Below, piece by piece: positions 17,886-28,200 of a DNA stretch of 38,549 nucleotides. Source of the DNA: Actinomycetes bacterium (GTDB taxonomy: Bacteria; Actinomycetota; Acidimicrobiia; Acidimicrobiales; JABEUL01); contig JAJYDO010000018.1 in NCBI GenBank assembly GCA_021777355.1, positions 1 through 38,549 of the forward strand. Reading direction: 5' to 3'. Below the pieces are notes generated by a model. It was not told where the DNA came from, searched no databases, and saw only the letters and a program-made list of their open reading frames with translations. The position numbers were made by a program, and so were the translations under genes. Within the stretch, counting starts at the first letter, position 1. Each line of letters opens with the position of its first letter.

Positions 17886-19030
17886 TTTGGTATTCCCGTC
17901 GATGACCTCAACTGCTCGACAGCCTTGGTCGTGGCGACAATGGCTTCATTGATCTCATCTTGGTTTGAAGACCAACCAAGAGAAAATCTGATTGCAGCTG
18001 TGCCGCTCTGACCAGCGCCAATTGCCTGCAAGACATGGCTGGGCGCAATTGAACCACTCGAACATGCAGATCCTGCTGATGCCGCTACCCCGTATTCATC
18101 TAACAAGAAAAGTACTTCTTCCCCTTCGACTCCCTGGATAATGACATGTAGAGTTCCGGAAACTCTTTTATCTTGTGAGACAGTTACCTCAAGTCCCTTA
18201 ATATTTTCTCTCAGTCCTTTTTCAAGCGACTGAGTCAAGGTAAGTGCCTTCGCCCATTCCGATGCATTAACTGCCTTTAGAGCAGCACTAAGAGATGCCG
18301 CTCCAACTACGTCAACAGTTCCGCTTCGCCTGCCTCGCTCTTGACCTCCCCCATGGTTGTGCGGTGCAATAGTAACGCCCTTTTTGGTCACAAGTGCTCC
18401 AACGCCTACGGGTCCGCCAAGCTTGTGGGCACTTAGCGAGATCATATCCACCTCATTGAATATCTCGCCAATGGGTAGCCACCCAGCGGCCTGGACGGCA
18501 TCTGAGTGCACTATTGCATGAGGGGACATCTTTCTGACTATTTTAGAAATTTCTGAAATAGGCTCAATAGTTCCTAACTCATTATTAGAAGCCATTATTG
18601 AAACCAAAACTACGCTTTCATCCATCAAGTCATTCAATCGATCAATATCAACTACTCCATCGGCCCCTACCGGAGCTTTAACCAGTTCGAATCCAAATTG
18701 GTCGCATGCCTCTTGGGCAGAAACCAACACTGCACGGTGCTCAATTTGGGAAATGACTACTTTCCCGCCTTTTTCAAGCCGTTGAAGAATTCCAAAAATT
18801 GCCAAGTTGTCGGACTCCGTGCCACCTGAGGTGAAAATCACTCCGCCAGGATCTCCGCCAACAATCAAAGCAATTTCTTCCCTGCTCGAGTCGAGAATTG
18901 CAGTGGCGCGCCTTGCTGCTCCATGCTTTCCGGATGGATTCCCCAAATTTTGATCGTGCAAATGCGATATCAATGCCGCTATTTCTGGTCTAATAGGAGA
19001 AGTTGCGGCATGATCCAAATAGGCTGCCAT
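17882..19030 (-). CDS. iscS: Cysteine desulfurase (NifS/IscS family)
   Basis: YLDHAATSPIRPE, SLSAHKLGGPVGVGAL (PLP Lys), SAGSACSSGS; 4-nt ATGA overlap with mnmA. Confidence 0.95.
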   Translation of the reverse strand: MAAYLDHAATSPIRPEIAALISHLHDQNLGNPSGKHGAARRATAILDSSREEIALIVGGDPGGVIFTSGGTESDNLAIFGILQRLEKGGKVVISQIEHRAVLVSAQEACDQFGFELVKAPVGADGVVDIDRLNDLMDESVVLVSIMASNNELGTIEPISEISKIVRKMSPHAIVHSDAVQAAGWLPIGEIFNEVDMISLSAHKLGGPVGVGALVTKKGVTIAPHNHGGGQERGRRSGTVDVVGAASLSAALKAVNASEWAKALTLTQSLEKGLRENIKGLEVTVSQDKRVSGTLHVIIQGVEGEEVLFLLDEYGVAASAGSACSSGSIAPSHVLQAIGAGQSGTAAIRFSLGWSSNQDEINEAIVATTKAVEQLRSSTGIPK

Positions 19031-19273
19031 ATATATAGCTTATGGCAATATTGAACCCTTCGGAGCAGCGAGAAGAGATCTTTTCCCAAAAGAGGACCGA
19101 GAACTATTCCACTTAGTACTCCACAAGCTGGTAATTTCCATTTTTAAATGATGCATTGATTACGGGTCCATCATTTAGAGTGATTTTGACAGGTACTTTT
19201 TATGAGCATCTCTTTAATTGCCGATCTATAGCACGAGGTCTAATTTGCCCGGCTAGGTACTAAGGTTAAGTAA

Positions 19274-20656
19274 ATGGTTAATTACCACGTAATTGTTGCA
19301 GCCAATCGTGGTCCGGCATTGGATACAAAAGGAGATCTCTCTTTTGGTTCTGGTGGCTTGGTTTCTGCCCTCATGCCTGCCATCCAAGGGAGAAAGCTGA
19401 CCTGGATAAGTGCTCCTTCATTTAGCGCAGATTCGAACTTTGTTCCAAAAGACTTTGACAACAAAGTTGCAGACGGTATCACGCTTGAAACTGTCCCCAT
19501 GGATTTTGAAACATACATTGGTGCCTACGACAGAATCTCAAATGAAACTCTTTGGTTCTTGCATCACAATTTGTTTGATGCTACGTATAGGCCGACATTT
19601 GATCACACTTGGTATGAGAATTTTGAAACTTATCGAATTTACAATCAAAAGTTCTCCGAGAAAATCGCCGAGACTGCCAGTGAGGAATCATTAGTCCTTA
19701 TCCAGGATTACCATCTCTCGCTTGTTCCCCATTATCTGAATAAGTTAAGACCCGAGTTAAAAGTCTCGCATTTTTCTCACACGCCAATATCAGAACCAGG
19801 CATCTGGTCAATGCTGCCCGATGAGATTGCACGAGAGATCATCTTAGGGATCTCTAAAGCCAAGATGGGAGTAGGCTTTCACACCACAAAGTGGAGGGAT
19901 AACTTCCTTTACTGCACGAAAGCTTACGGCATTGATTCCCCATATGCATTCTCGCTTCCACTTGGAACCAACCCAGAAGAGTTATATGAGACAAGAACTC
20001 ATAAGGATTTCAAAGTCTTTCAAGACCAATTTAGAGGCCTTTGCGAGGATCGGCAACTAATTGTGAGAGTTGACAGGTTAGAGCCATCTAAGAACATTTT
20101 GCGAGGATTTCATGCCTATGATGAACTTTTAAGTTCCAACCAAGAACTAAAAGAGAAAGTGGTATTCCTGGCACTTATTAATCCATCTAGAAGTTCACTT
20201 GATATTTACAGGCAATACCGTGAGAACATCGAAGCGCTGGTGAGTTCGATAAATGAGAAATACGGGACTCCTGCTTGGAACCCGATAGAGCTTAGAATTG
20301 GAGACAACCGCATTCAATCAATGGCCGCTCTCAGCCTGGCAGATGTAATCTTTGTTAATCCTGTTCGTGACGGACTCAACTTAGTGGCCAAAGAGGGACC
20401 AATCATAAACCAGAGAGATGGCGTATTGGCATTATCCAGAGAGGCCGGAGCATTCGCAGAACTTCGTGACTCATCTATAGAGGTCCACCCTATGGATGTC
20501 AGCCAGAGTGCCGGAGCTTTATATCAAGCTCTTAGTTTAGACAAAGACGAGAGGGTCCGCTTAAGTCAAAGCGCCAAAGCAATATGTTCTTCATACACGG
20601 CTAGAAATTGGCTGGATGACTTAATCGAAATTACCGCTGGACGACAAAGTTACTGA
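19274..20656 (+). CDS. otsA: Trehalose-6-phosphate synthase (GT20)
   Basis: ANRGP...GSGGLVSAL, QDYHLSLVPHYL, VDRLEPSKNILRGF, RDGLNLVAKEGP. Confidence 0.92.
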   Translation: MVNYHVIVAANRGPALDTKGDLSFGSGGLVSALMPAIQGRKLTWISAPSFSADSNFVPKDFDNKVADGITLETVPMDFETYIGAYDRISNETLWFLHHNLFDATYRPTFDHTWYENFETYRIYNQKFSEKIAETASEESLVLIQDYHLSLVPHYLNKLRPELKVSHFSHTPISEPGIWSMLPDEIAREIILGISKAKMGVGFHTTKWRDNFLYCTKAYGIDSPYAFSLPLGTNPEELYETRTHKDFKVFQDQFRGLCEDRQLIVRVDRLEPSKNILRGFHAYDELLSSNQELKEKVVFLALINPSRSSLDIYRQYRENIEALVSSINEKYGTPAWNPIELRIGDNRIQSMAALSLADVIFVNPVRDGLNLVAKEGPIINQRDGVLALSREAGAFAELRDSSIEVHPMDVSQSAGALYQALSLDKDERVRLSQSAKAICSSYTARNWLDDLIEITAGRQSY

Positions 20657-21528
20657 TTAACCTGGCCAATTAATTTGAAAAACTCGATCAATTCCGCTGG
20701 GCCGTCTAAGACAATATCTGCTTCATCCATTAGTTGAGATGGCGTTTCATCTGATCTTATAGCTACTGTTAAAGCTTGAAAATCCGGCTTGGTTTTAGAA
20801 TTTTTAATTGTCCTTAATTCAGAAAATGCCGCAATATCGCCCATGTCATCACCTATATAGCAGCCTCCATCAAGATCTTGGGCAAGCCACTGCACGACAT
20901 TAGCTTTTGAAGGAAGCCCTGGCGGCCTTAGTTCGACATTAGCTTTGCCGTAGTGAAGTTCAAGGTTGTATGTTGAGGCTACTTTTTGAGCAAAAGCCTC
21001 AATGGATTCTTTGGCTTGTAATTGGCGTCTCCAGTGAAGGGTCAACATATATCTTTTTTTCTCCACGACCCCAATCAAGTTCTCAAGCTCTGCAAAATTG
21101 AAAGCTTCAAGCGCTACTTGATCAATTAGTGCTTCCATGGCCAATAATTCATCTTTTGAAATCAATGGATAAGTATCCTCAGGTGATTTCTTGTCTCCCA
21201 AAATTTGGTGCTCGAGCCCGTAAAGGCCAAAAAGTTCGATTGGTGGGGGTGAATTCAATTGATTGTATTTAGGGAAGATTTTCTCAAACAAGAAATTGCA
21301 TCTGCGTCCAGAAACAACTGCCAATTTGCTAAATCCTTTACAACAAGCAACAAAAACCTCAAATACCTGCTCGTCCAGGTAAGCATTTTCAGGAACTTCG
21401 ACTATCGGACTAAGCGTCCCATCAAAATCGCAAGCCACAAACGCACTTTGAGAAGAACCTTTGAATCTATCAATTCGAAGCAAAAGATTTCTATCGAGTT
21501 TCATCCAATTATCAACGTTAGTCGCCAC
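20650..21528 (-). CDS. otsB: Trehalose-6-phosphate phosphatase (HAD)
   Basis: ACDFDGTLSPIVEVPENA, VVSGR, YIGDDMGD; convergent with otsA, 7-nt 3' overlap. Confidence 0.92.
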   Translation of the reverse strand: MATNVDNWMKLDRNLLLRIDRFKGSSQSAFVACDFDGTLSPIVEVPENAYLDEQVFEVFVACCKGFSKLAVVSGRRCNFLFEKIFPKYNQLNSPPPIELFGLYGLEHQILGDKKSPEDTYPLISKDELLAMEALIDQVALEAFNFAELENLIGVVEKKRYMLTLHWRRQLQAKESIEAFAQKVASTYNLELHYGKANVELRPPGLPSKANVVQWLAQDLDGGCYIGDDMGDIAAFSELRTIKNSKTKPDFQALTVAIRSDETPSQLMDEADIVLDGPAELIEFFKLIGQVNQ

Positions 21529-21590
21529 ATGGTGCCGTTGGCTGCGCTGGATTTTAAATAGATGCGCTTAAGGAGCTAAAAAGAAGCTAG

Positions 21591-22160
21591 CTACCCTGCA
21601 ACTGACGTGGCAGTCGAAGCAAACGGAGGACCTAAAGCCAGGAGTATCTCGGCGTTTCCAAGAGTCTTGACAGGAGGAGTTGTCGGCATAGGAGAAACCG
21701 AAGAGTTAGGGAGGCCAAGAATGTGAGCTACACCCAAGGCATCTCCTTGGCCGCCGCTTTGGAAGTAAATGGTTGTTGTTGTAGTTGGAGTTAATGTGTC
21801 CGTAGCGGGCAAAGTAGTGTAACCATCATTTTTCAATACAGTGGTGAAATGAGCTGCTGCATTTGGGACTGCAGTACCATTTGCCACCAAAACAACTACC
21901 TGCGAGACTGGGCGAGTTACAAGTGTGGTGGTAATGAGGGGAAGAGTTGAAGGTGCAGTTGTAGTTGAACTGGTAGATGGAATATTGGCACTTGTTGGAA
22001 CTGAGCCGGAGTCATGTATTGATCCGATTAGGGCAAATCCCATTACAACAGCGACAACCAAAACAATTGCGCGCCGAATAGCCACTACCGATGAGACTCC
22101 ACCAAAGCGGCTCTCAGGAAGATTAAAATCGTCATTAGAACGTACCCTGTTGGAAGGCAT
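21591..22160 (-). CDS. LytR C-terminal (LytR_C) domain membrane protein
   Basis: TM helix, Thr/Pro-rich linker, then VVVLVANGTAVPNAAAHFTTVLKNDGYTTLPATD. Confidence 0.8.
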   Translation of the reverse strand: MPSNRVRSNDDFNLPESRFGGVSSVVAIRRAIVLVVAVVMGFALIGSIHDSGSVPTSANIPSTSSTTTAPSTLPLITTTLVTRPVSQVVVLVANGTAVPNAAAHFTTVLKNDGYTTLPATDTLTPTTTTTIYFQSGGQGDALGVAHILGLPNSSVSPMPTTPPVKTLGNAEILLALGPPFASTATSVAG

Positions 22161-22286
22161 TAGAATGTCTCCATAGCTACAGCCTTATGGTTTTGACAGG
22201 CAATTGCAAGTATTTAACCAACTATTGCCTTTCTACCTCCCAATTTCAAAGGCAGAGTTGAAAACCATATACGCTTAATATGCATT

Positions 22287-22359
22287 GCCGGTGTGGCGCA
22301 GCTGGAAGCGCAGGCGATTTGTAATCGTCAGGTCGTGGGTTCGAGTCCCTCCACCGGCT
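22287..22359 (+). tRNA. tRNA-Thr(UGU)
   Basis: GCCGGTG...CACCGGC T acceptor, anticodon arm GGCGA TTTGTAA TCGTC, T-loop TTCGAGT; 73 nt, no encoded CCA. Confidence 0.92.
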
Positions 22360-22387
22360 CAAATCAAATCCCTGGTCAGAAGGGTAT

Positions 22388-23269
22388 TTAGCCAAAAGCT
22401 TCAATTGGAGGTGCAAAATAATATGCACTTTGAACAGCTTCGGAAAATCTCATTAGCCTGTCTGAAATCCCGTCTTCTAATCCAAGCATTCTCTTTAGCA
22501 TACGGTTTAATCTCCCCTGATCAGCGCTAAAAGCCAGGAACATCAGACCGTGGTCAACTAGTCCTCCAAATGCAGCCGACCTCCTGAATATCTCAAGTTC
22601 CTCACCTTCCAGATTGGAAATAACTACTCTTTTGATATGTGAATCTTTGGCAATTGCTGACTCGTCAAGTTCGACGCTCCCTATCAAAGTTCTTCCAAAA
22701 ACGAGCTCCTGCTCGGAATTCGTCTGATTTTCAAACTTGTCGAGATCATGCTTCCATTTCTGCAAAAGTGCAATTGATCCCCCATCGCCCTGGATTCCTC
22801 TCAAGGTGGCTTCAAAGATGGCTTCGTCAAGGGGAGGGTTCTCGCTCCCGTCTTCGAACTTGGTTAGGTCTTGGCTGGAGTGATATTGAAATCCTCTGTT
22901 TTCGTGGGCAAGTGTGAAATATTGGGAAATTACCTTATTTAATTTTCTAGCCAAATCAAAAAGCGCATCATCCCTGCCGCCATGTAACCATATCCATAAA
23001 TCATGCTGGCACTTTGGAACTACTAATCCTTCAATTCCTTTAATAGTTTCAAAGTCCTCAAATATTAAAGGGCGGTACTGTTTCGGAACAAGATTCAAAA
23101 GCGACTTTCCAAGGCCAATAACTATGTTGACCCCGCTTAGCGTATTTGCTAGTAATCTACATTCGTTCAATTTCGAAAAGTCAAAATCAGAGTTGCCAAC
23201 AATGTCAAATTCAAGGTGTAGATGAACTTGAGTGCCAATTGCAAAGATCCCGCTTTGAGGTGTTCCCAT
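22388..23269 (-). CDS. DyP-type peroxidase
   Basis: TKFEDGSENP resembles the GFxDGTxNP motif; HIKRV with proximal His; LMFLAFSADQGRLNRMLKRMLG C-terminus. Confidence 0.88.
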   Translation of the reverse strand: MGTPQSGIFAIGTQVHLHLEFDIVGNSDFDFSKLNECRLLANTLSGVNIVIGLGKSLLNLVPKQYRPLIFEDFETIKGIEGLVVPKCQHDLWIWLHGGRDDALFDLARKLNKVISQYFTLAHENRGFQYHSSQDLTKFEDGSENPPLDEAIFEATLRGIQGDGGSIALLQKWKHDLDKFENQTNSEQELVFGRTLIGSVELDESAIAKDSHIKRVVISNLEGEELEIFRRSAAFGGLVDHGLMFLAFSADQGRLNRMLKRMLGLEDGISDRLMRFSEAVQSAYYFAPPIEAFG

Positions 23270-23329
23270 TATTCCTAATTTAACAACTAAATTATGCAGC
23301 CACCAGCCAATGCAGGCATGGTATTTGTC

Positions 23330-23674
23330 TCATATCGAGTCAAATAAGGTCCCATTTTCGCCCAAAAGATCAATTAATCTGCTTTCAAGGTCATTTTTTT
23401 GACCTCGAATCTCAATTAATTTCGTCCTTGAGGTATTTCCCCAAACAACTTTTACTGACGACAACTTTACGCCAAAAGCTCCCGCCAAGATCTTTAGAGC
23501 AGCCTTGGTGGCCAATCCGCCGACTGCTTTTTCTTTAACCATGACTATTAAATCGCCCTGGTGAGATCCTCCAACTTTATCTAGTTTGGAATTCGGTCGC
23601 ACAAATACTTTAAATCGAAGCTCATCGATAGGCACAATAAATGTTAACTCTGGTTTCACCCCTATCTCGTCCAA
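23330..23674 (-). CDS. DUF167 (YggU-like) protein
   Basis: FKVFVRPNSKLDKVGG...VMVKEKAVGGLATKAALKILAGAFGVKLSSVKVVWGNTSRTKLIEIRG. Confidence 0.85.
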   Translation of the reverse strand: MDEIGVKPELTFIVPIDELRFKVFVRPNSKLDKVGGSHQGDLIVMVKEKAVGGLATKAALKILAGAFGVKLSSVKVVWGNTSRTKLIEIRGQKNDLESRLIDLLGENGTLFDSI

Positions 23675-24633
23675 CTTAAAGCCTAAAAAGGCAACTCAGA
23701 TTTCACAAATACTTGACGATAACTCCATCTACACCGTGAGCTTCGTCAGTTACCTAGGATGCTTCTTAGCAAATAGCCCGCCGAATCTCGAAGACTGACC
23801 GGGTGAAAAGGCAAAGAAGTTACCGTAGTGAAAAGTGGAGTTCCACTAGCTCTTGCGCTGAGGTGGTATGCGGGCCAAGTAAATCCAACTAAAGGTGATG
23901 ACTACTCTGGAGATTTACCCTGTCTAAAGCATCTCTATGTAAATCTGCAAGAATGAAAAGTCGCCAAGATCATTGTAGATTCCGCCTTCACAATAAGAAG
24001 CGGTTCATCGGCTGCAAAAGCCAACAAAGCTGCTTAGCCTATCTCCTCGAAAGAAGGCTACCAAAAGATCTTTCAGTACCTGACAGAATTACCTTTAAGT
24101 GGTTTACGGAAAGGAAACCATTCTCCAACTGGGATAAATACAAATTCCCACAGGCCATTGGCAGGGCTTTGCCTCCTTAAAGTGGTCTGGATCAAATTTC
24201 TTGCCAACTAACGAAAAACTATCTAAACTGCTTGAACGATAAATTGTGGCCTTCTGAAACTGACCTTCTCTCAAAATGCCCTAGGTTTGCCAAATCCCTA
24301 ACTTCACATTACTCCAGGCGAAAACTGCCTAGGTGGAATAACAAGTGTCACGAGCAATCCTGGCCAAGAAGGAGATCTTAAATTTTTGGTAATCCAGACA
24401 GGGGCCATTCAATTGAAGCTCATATTTCATGGACTTTGCTACAGTGGCTAAATCTATTCCTCATTTTCCAATGGCTGGAACAGGTCGGCGATTGGTAAAA
24501 TAGAACAATTGAGGCTACTGAAATTGGCAGACTTGCCTTTTGGAATGCCTTCATTTTATCGCAACCGGACTAACCACGCGTTTATAGATTATATTGCCCA
24601 GATAAGTCTTACAGTAGTAGAGTACTAAAAGTA

Positions 24634-25053
24634 GTGGAAACAAAACACGGCTTGCTCAATGTTTCACGGTCTTTGGTAATCCCGTTGAAAGAACTTCATT
24701 GGACTTATTTGGCCTCGGGAGGACCAGGAGGTCAGCATTCGAATAAGAATGCCACCAAAGTTGTTCTTACTTTCGATATTGAACATTCTGATTCACTCGG
24801 TCCTAGGCAGCGATCTAAGTTATTGGAAAGATACGGCCCTATTCTAAGAGTTGTAGCATCTAGGGAGAGATCTCAACTACGCAATCGAGAAACTGCCCTA
24901 TTGCAATTAAAAAATATGCTGGCCGATCCTTTAAAGGTTAAAAAAACACGAATACCAACCAAAAAGAGTCATGCGGTTGAAGAAGTTAGGCTTAGCCAGA
25001 AAAAAAGACAGTCTGAGAAAAAACGACTCCGCCAAAGATTGGACTTAGAATAG
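24634..25053 (+). CDS. arfB: ArfB/YaeJ-like peptidyl-tRNA hydrolase (release-factor GGQ domain)
   Basis: ASGGPGGQHSNKNATKVVLTFDIEHS with GGQ and a basic C-terminal tail. Confidence 0.9.
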   Translation: METKHGLLNVSRSLVIPLKELHWTYLASGGPGGQHSNKNATKVVLTFDIEHSDSLGPRQRSKLLERYGPILRVVASRERSQLRNRETALLQLKNMLADPLKVKKTRIPTKKSHAVEEVRLSQKKRQSEKKRLRQRLDLE

Positions 25054-25246
25054 GTTTGCATAATTACCGGAGTGATGACACGGGTATTTATCTAGTTTGA
25101 CATTTTCTTAGATCTGATCGGGATTAAATACTTGTTCGTTAGAGGAACTTTCCTTGCGATCTCAGCTAGTCAGATAAACTTTGGCCAAAATTACAACTCT
25201 TAACATTTGACGTTTCCCGCCAAGCCACTATCTAACTCTAAAGGCT

Positions 25247-28200
25247 CTAACTGCTTCCATCGTTAAACCAACCCGAAATGTCTACTATTACTTCGACGTT
25301 ACCTGCCAAGTTGTAGATAGATACTTGGCCTGGCTGAGGTGAAGTAGGCGAACTCAGTTTTGATACCACTAAGTTTGGAACTATCTGATTCTGTACCCAA
25401 TTCAGATTTGAGGCAACTGGCATTGTTGAGTCCTCTGGGTAGAGAGTTAAAAAGCTCGAAGAGCTTGGCGCCGCAACAGTCACATTCATTATTGCTCCAG
25501 ATGCGCCAGCAGGAGCACTTCCCAGTATGCCCGTTACCTGAAGATTTAATGACGACTTAGGGCCGAGCATTGCGCATGGTGATGGAGTACAAGAGCCTTG
25601 GCTGAATCTCGTATCCAATATTCTCTCAGGGACAAGGGCATTGAAACGTGAGCCGTTGATACTGCCGGGCTGAGAGTACCAGCCCATTACATCGATTACG
25701 ACATCAACGGTGCCTTGCATATTGTATAAAGTGACGCTTCCGTCACTACCCAGCTTTGTCGAAACCAAATTTGGAACAACCTGACCAGGAACGTAATTGA
25801 GATTTGAAGCAACTGGCGGGTTCGTCCCTGTTGGGAAAACAGTTAAGTAGCTTGCCATTGTAGGATTTGCTACGGTCACATTCATGATCACGCCGGTTGC
25901 TTGGCCTGCCGGAACACCTCCAGCCCCAGCTACATTGACCGTTAAATAGCTGTTCGGACCTAATGTTGCACAAGGCGCAGGAGTGCAACTTCCCATAGCT
26001 GACCTAGTGTCAAGTATCCGAGCCGGCGACAATGGGTTATATCTTGACTCTGCCACCGTTGTTCCGTCAGTGTAATATCCGACTACATCGGCAATGACAT
26101 CCACAGAACCATAGGAATTATAAATATCTACTTTTCCGGAACCGAGTTTCACCGTAACGAGATTAGGTACCGCAGGTTGACCTTGAACAAGATTCAAGTT
26201 GGAAACCACTGGCAAGGAATTGCCATCTGGGTAAACAGTTAAAAACCCAGATGCAGTTGGATCTGCTGCTGTTACATTCATCACTACAGCCGAGGCCCCA
26301 TTTAACGGAACCCCGCCTCTCCCAGCAACTTGAAGCACAAGAGTTTGCTGTTGCCCAATTGGCGCAATAACGCCCCCTGTTCCGTTTCCATATCGAGTAT
26401 CTAGGATCCGATCCGGTGGCAGCGGAACAAACTCTCCTAAAGTGATCTGTGGGTAGACTACTTCTGATATCGCCGGCTCTCCTGCACCAGCAGCATTTAC
26501 GGCTTGAACGCTTACACGATAACCCTGCATGTTAATCAGACCCGACAATGAATAAGACAAAACTCCTGAAGCAACAGTTATAGGTGCTGGAGCCGAAGGT
26601 CCATTTAGGGTTATGACGTAAGAAGTAATAGGTGAACCACCATCAAACACCGGAGGCTGCCATGAAATATGCAATCCGGAATTAACGGGATTAGCCTGCA
26701 AATCACGAGGCCGAGAGGGCGCTTCCACCGGAGATGATATAGCTAATGCATCGGGGCTTGCCCCCGTGGGGAGAGACATCGGGGTTTCTGGAAGATTCGA
26801 TGCAGTGGCGATGGGTGTAACTTCGTTTGAGTTGTAATTTGCAACGTAGACCGTACTACCATCTGGACTCACAACTATTGCATTTGGTCCGGACTGAGCA
26901 CCGCTTGTGTCAACTATTGCTGGTTCAACAACGCCTCTGATTAAGTCAATTGGAGTGACTGTTTTAATGCCATTTGAAACATACAATGTATTGCCATTTG
27001 GAGTGATTGCAATTCTATATGGTTGCGTAATTACAAACTGCTGTGGCTCAATTCCAATTGGATCAGTGCCAAGGTCGAGGATTGAAACCGTTCCATCAAA
27101 GAAATTTGTCACATATGCTTTTGTTCCGTCAGAAGAAATAACCATTGAAGTAGACCCATTTCCTGGAACCACCTCACTATTTGGATCCAATTCCCAAGTT
27201 GAACCGTTTAAATACATCCTTGCGACAAGTCCTGGACTTGTAGAGCTTCCACAAAGCACGTAAGCGTAACTTCCGTCGGGCGAAAACACCAACGCTTCCG
27301 GTGGCGCCGGAAGCGATATGGTCGACCCAAAGGTTTGCGAAGGTATGTCGAATACTCTAACCGTTGAATCTGCACTTAACCCAACCAATGCAGTGCTGCC
27401 GTCAGGGGAAATTGCTATTGGATAGGGATCACAACTCGTGCCTGTTGAACATGCATCAATTGGTGTCTCTGGAGTTGGTGGGGTTGTTTGGAGATCGATT
27501 GGAGTTAAGGTTCCATCGCCACCATTATTTACTAGTGCCAGCGATCGATCGGGAGTAATGGCAATGCCTGAAGGATCACTTCCAACATTTAGGGGAGATC
27601 CAAGTACGTTACTAAAAACTGAAAAAGAATAAACCTTTGCAAGTCCCGCCGTTGCTACTAATCCGATTGGTTGGCTACTCGTTATTAGGTAAACAAATCT
27701 GTCAATATAACCAAGATCTGAGCTTGTGCCATTTGCAGTAACGACAGTGACTAGCTCTGTGCCTGAACCCGGTGGCGAGATTACCGTTAGACGTGAAGCT
27801 GAATCTACTTGGGCATAAGGTGCTTGTGTTCCCGCAAAAAATACCTGTGTCTCCGGCGTAAAACCAGAACCCGTTATGGCAACTTGTGCACCCCCCGCAT
27901 TTGAGCCCGATGCAGGTGTAATCGATAAGACACTCGGCGCTTCGTTCGCGACAATTGCAACTGGATTAGTTCCCACCGATATTGTCGGATCTGCAGTGTC
28001 ACTAGTAAGATCAATTGGGGTGACAGTGTTGTCGTTTGCATTTGTGACATCGGCAAAGTTTCCACCATTCACAATAGCGACAGCACTAGGTGAGGCACCT
28101 ACTGACACATTTGCAATTATCGCCATTGTAGACATGTCAATAACGTCTATCGTGTCATCTTGCCTGTTTGCAACAACTGCTTCAGTCCCGTCAGGTGTTA

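Noticed and set aside
22285-22530. ORFs 22285..22530 (+) and 22246..22428 (-)
   Set aside because: Both read through the tRNA-Thr gene; spurious.
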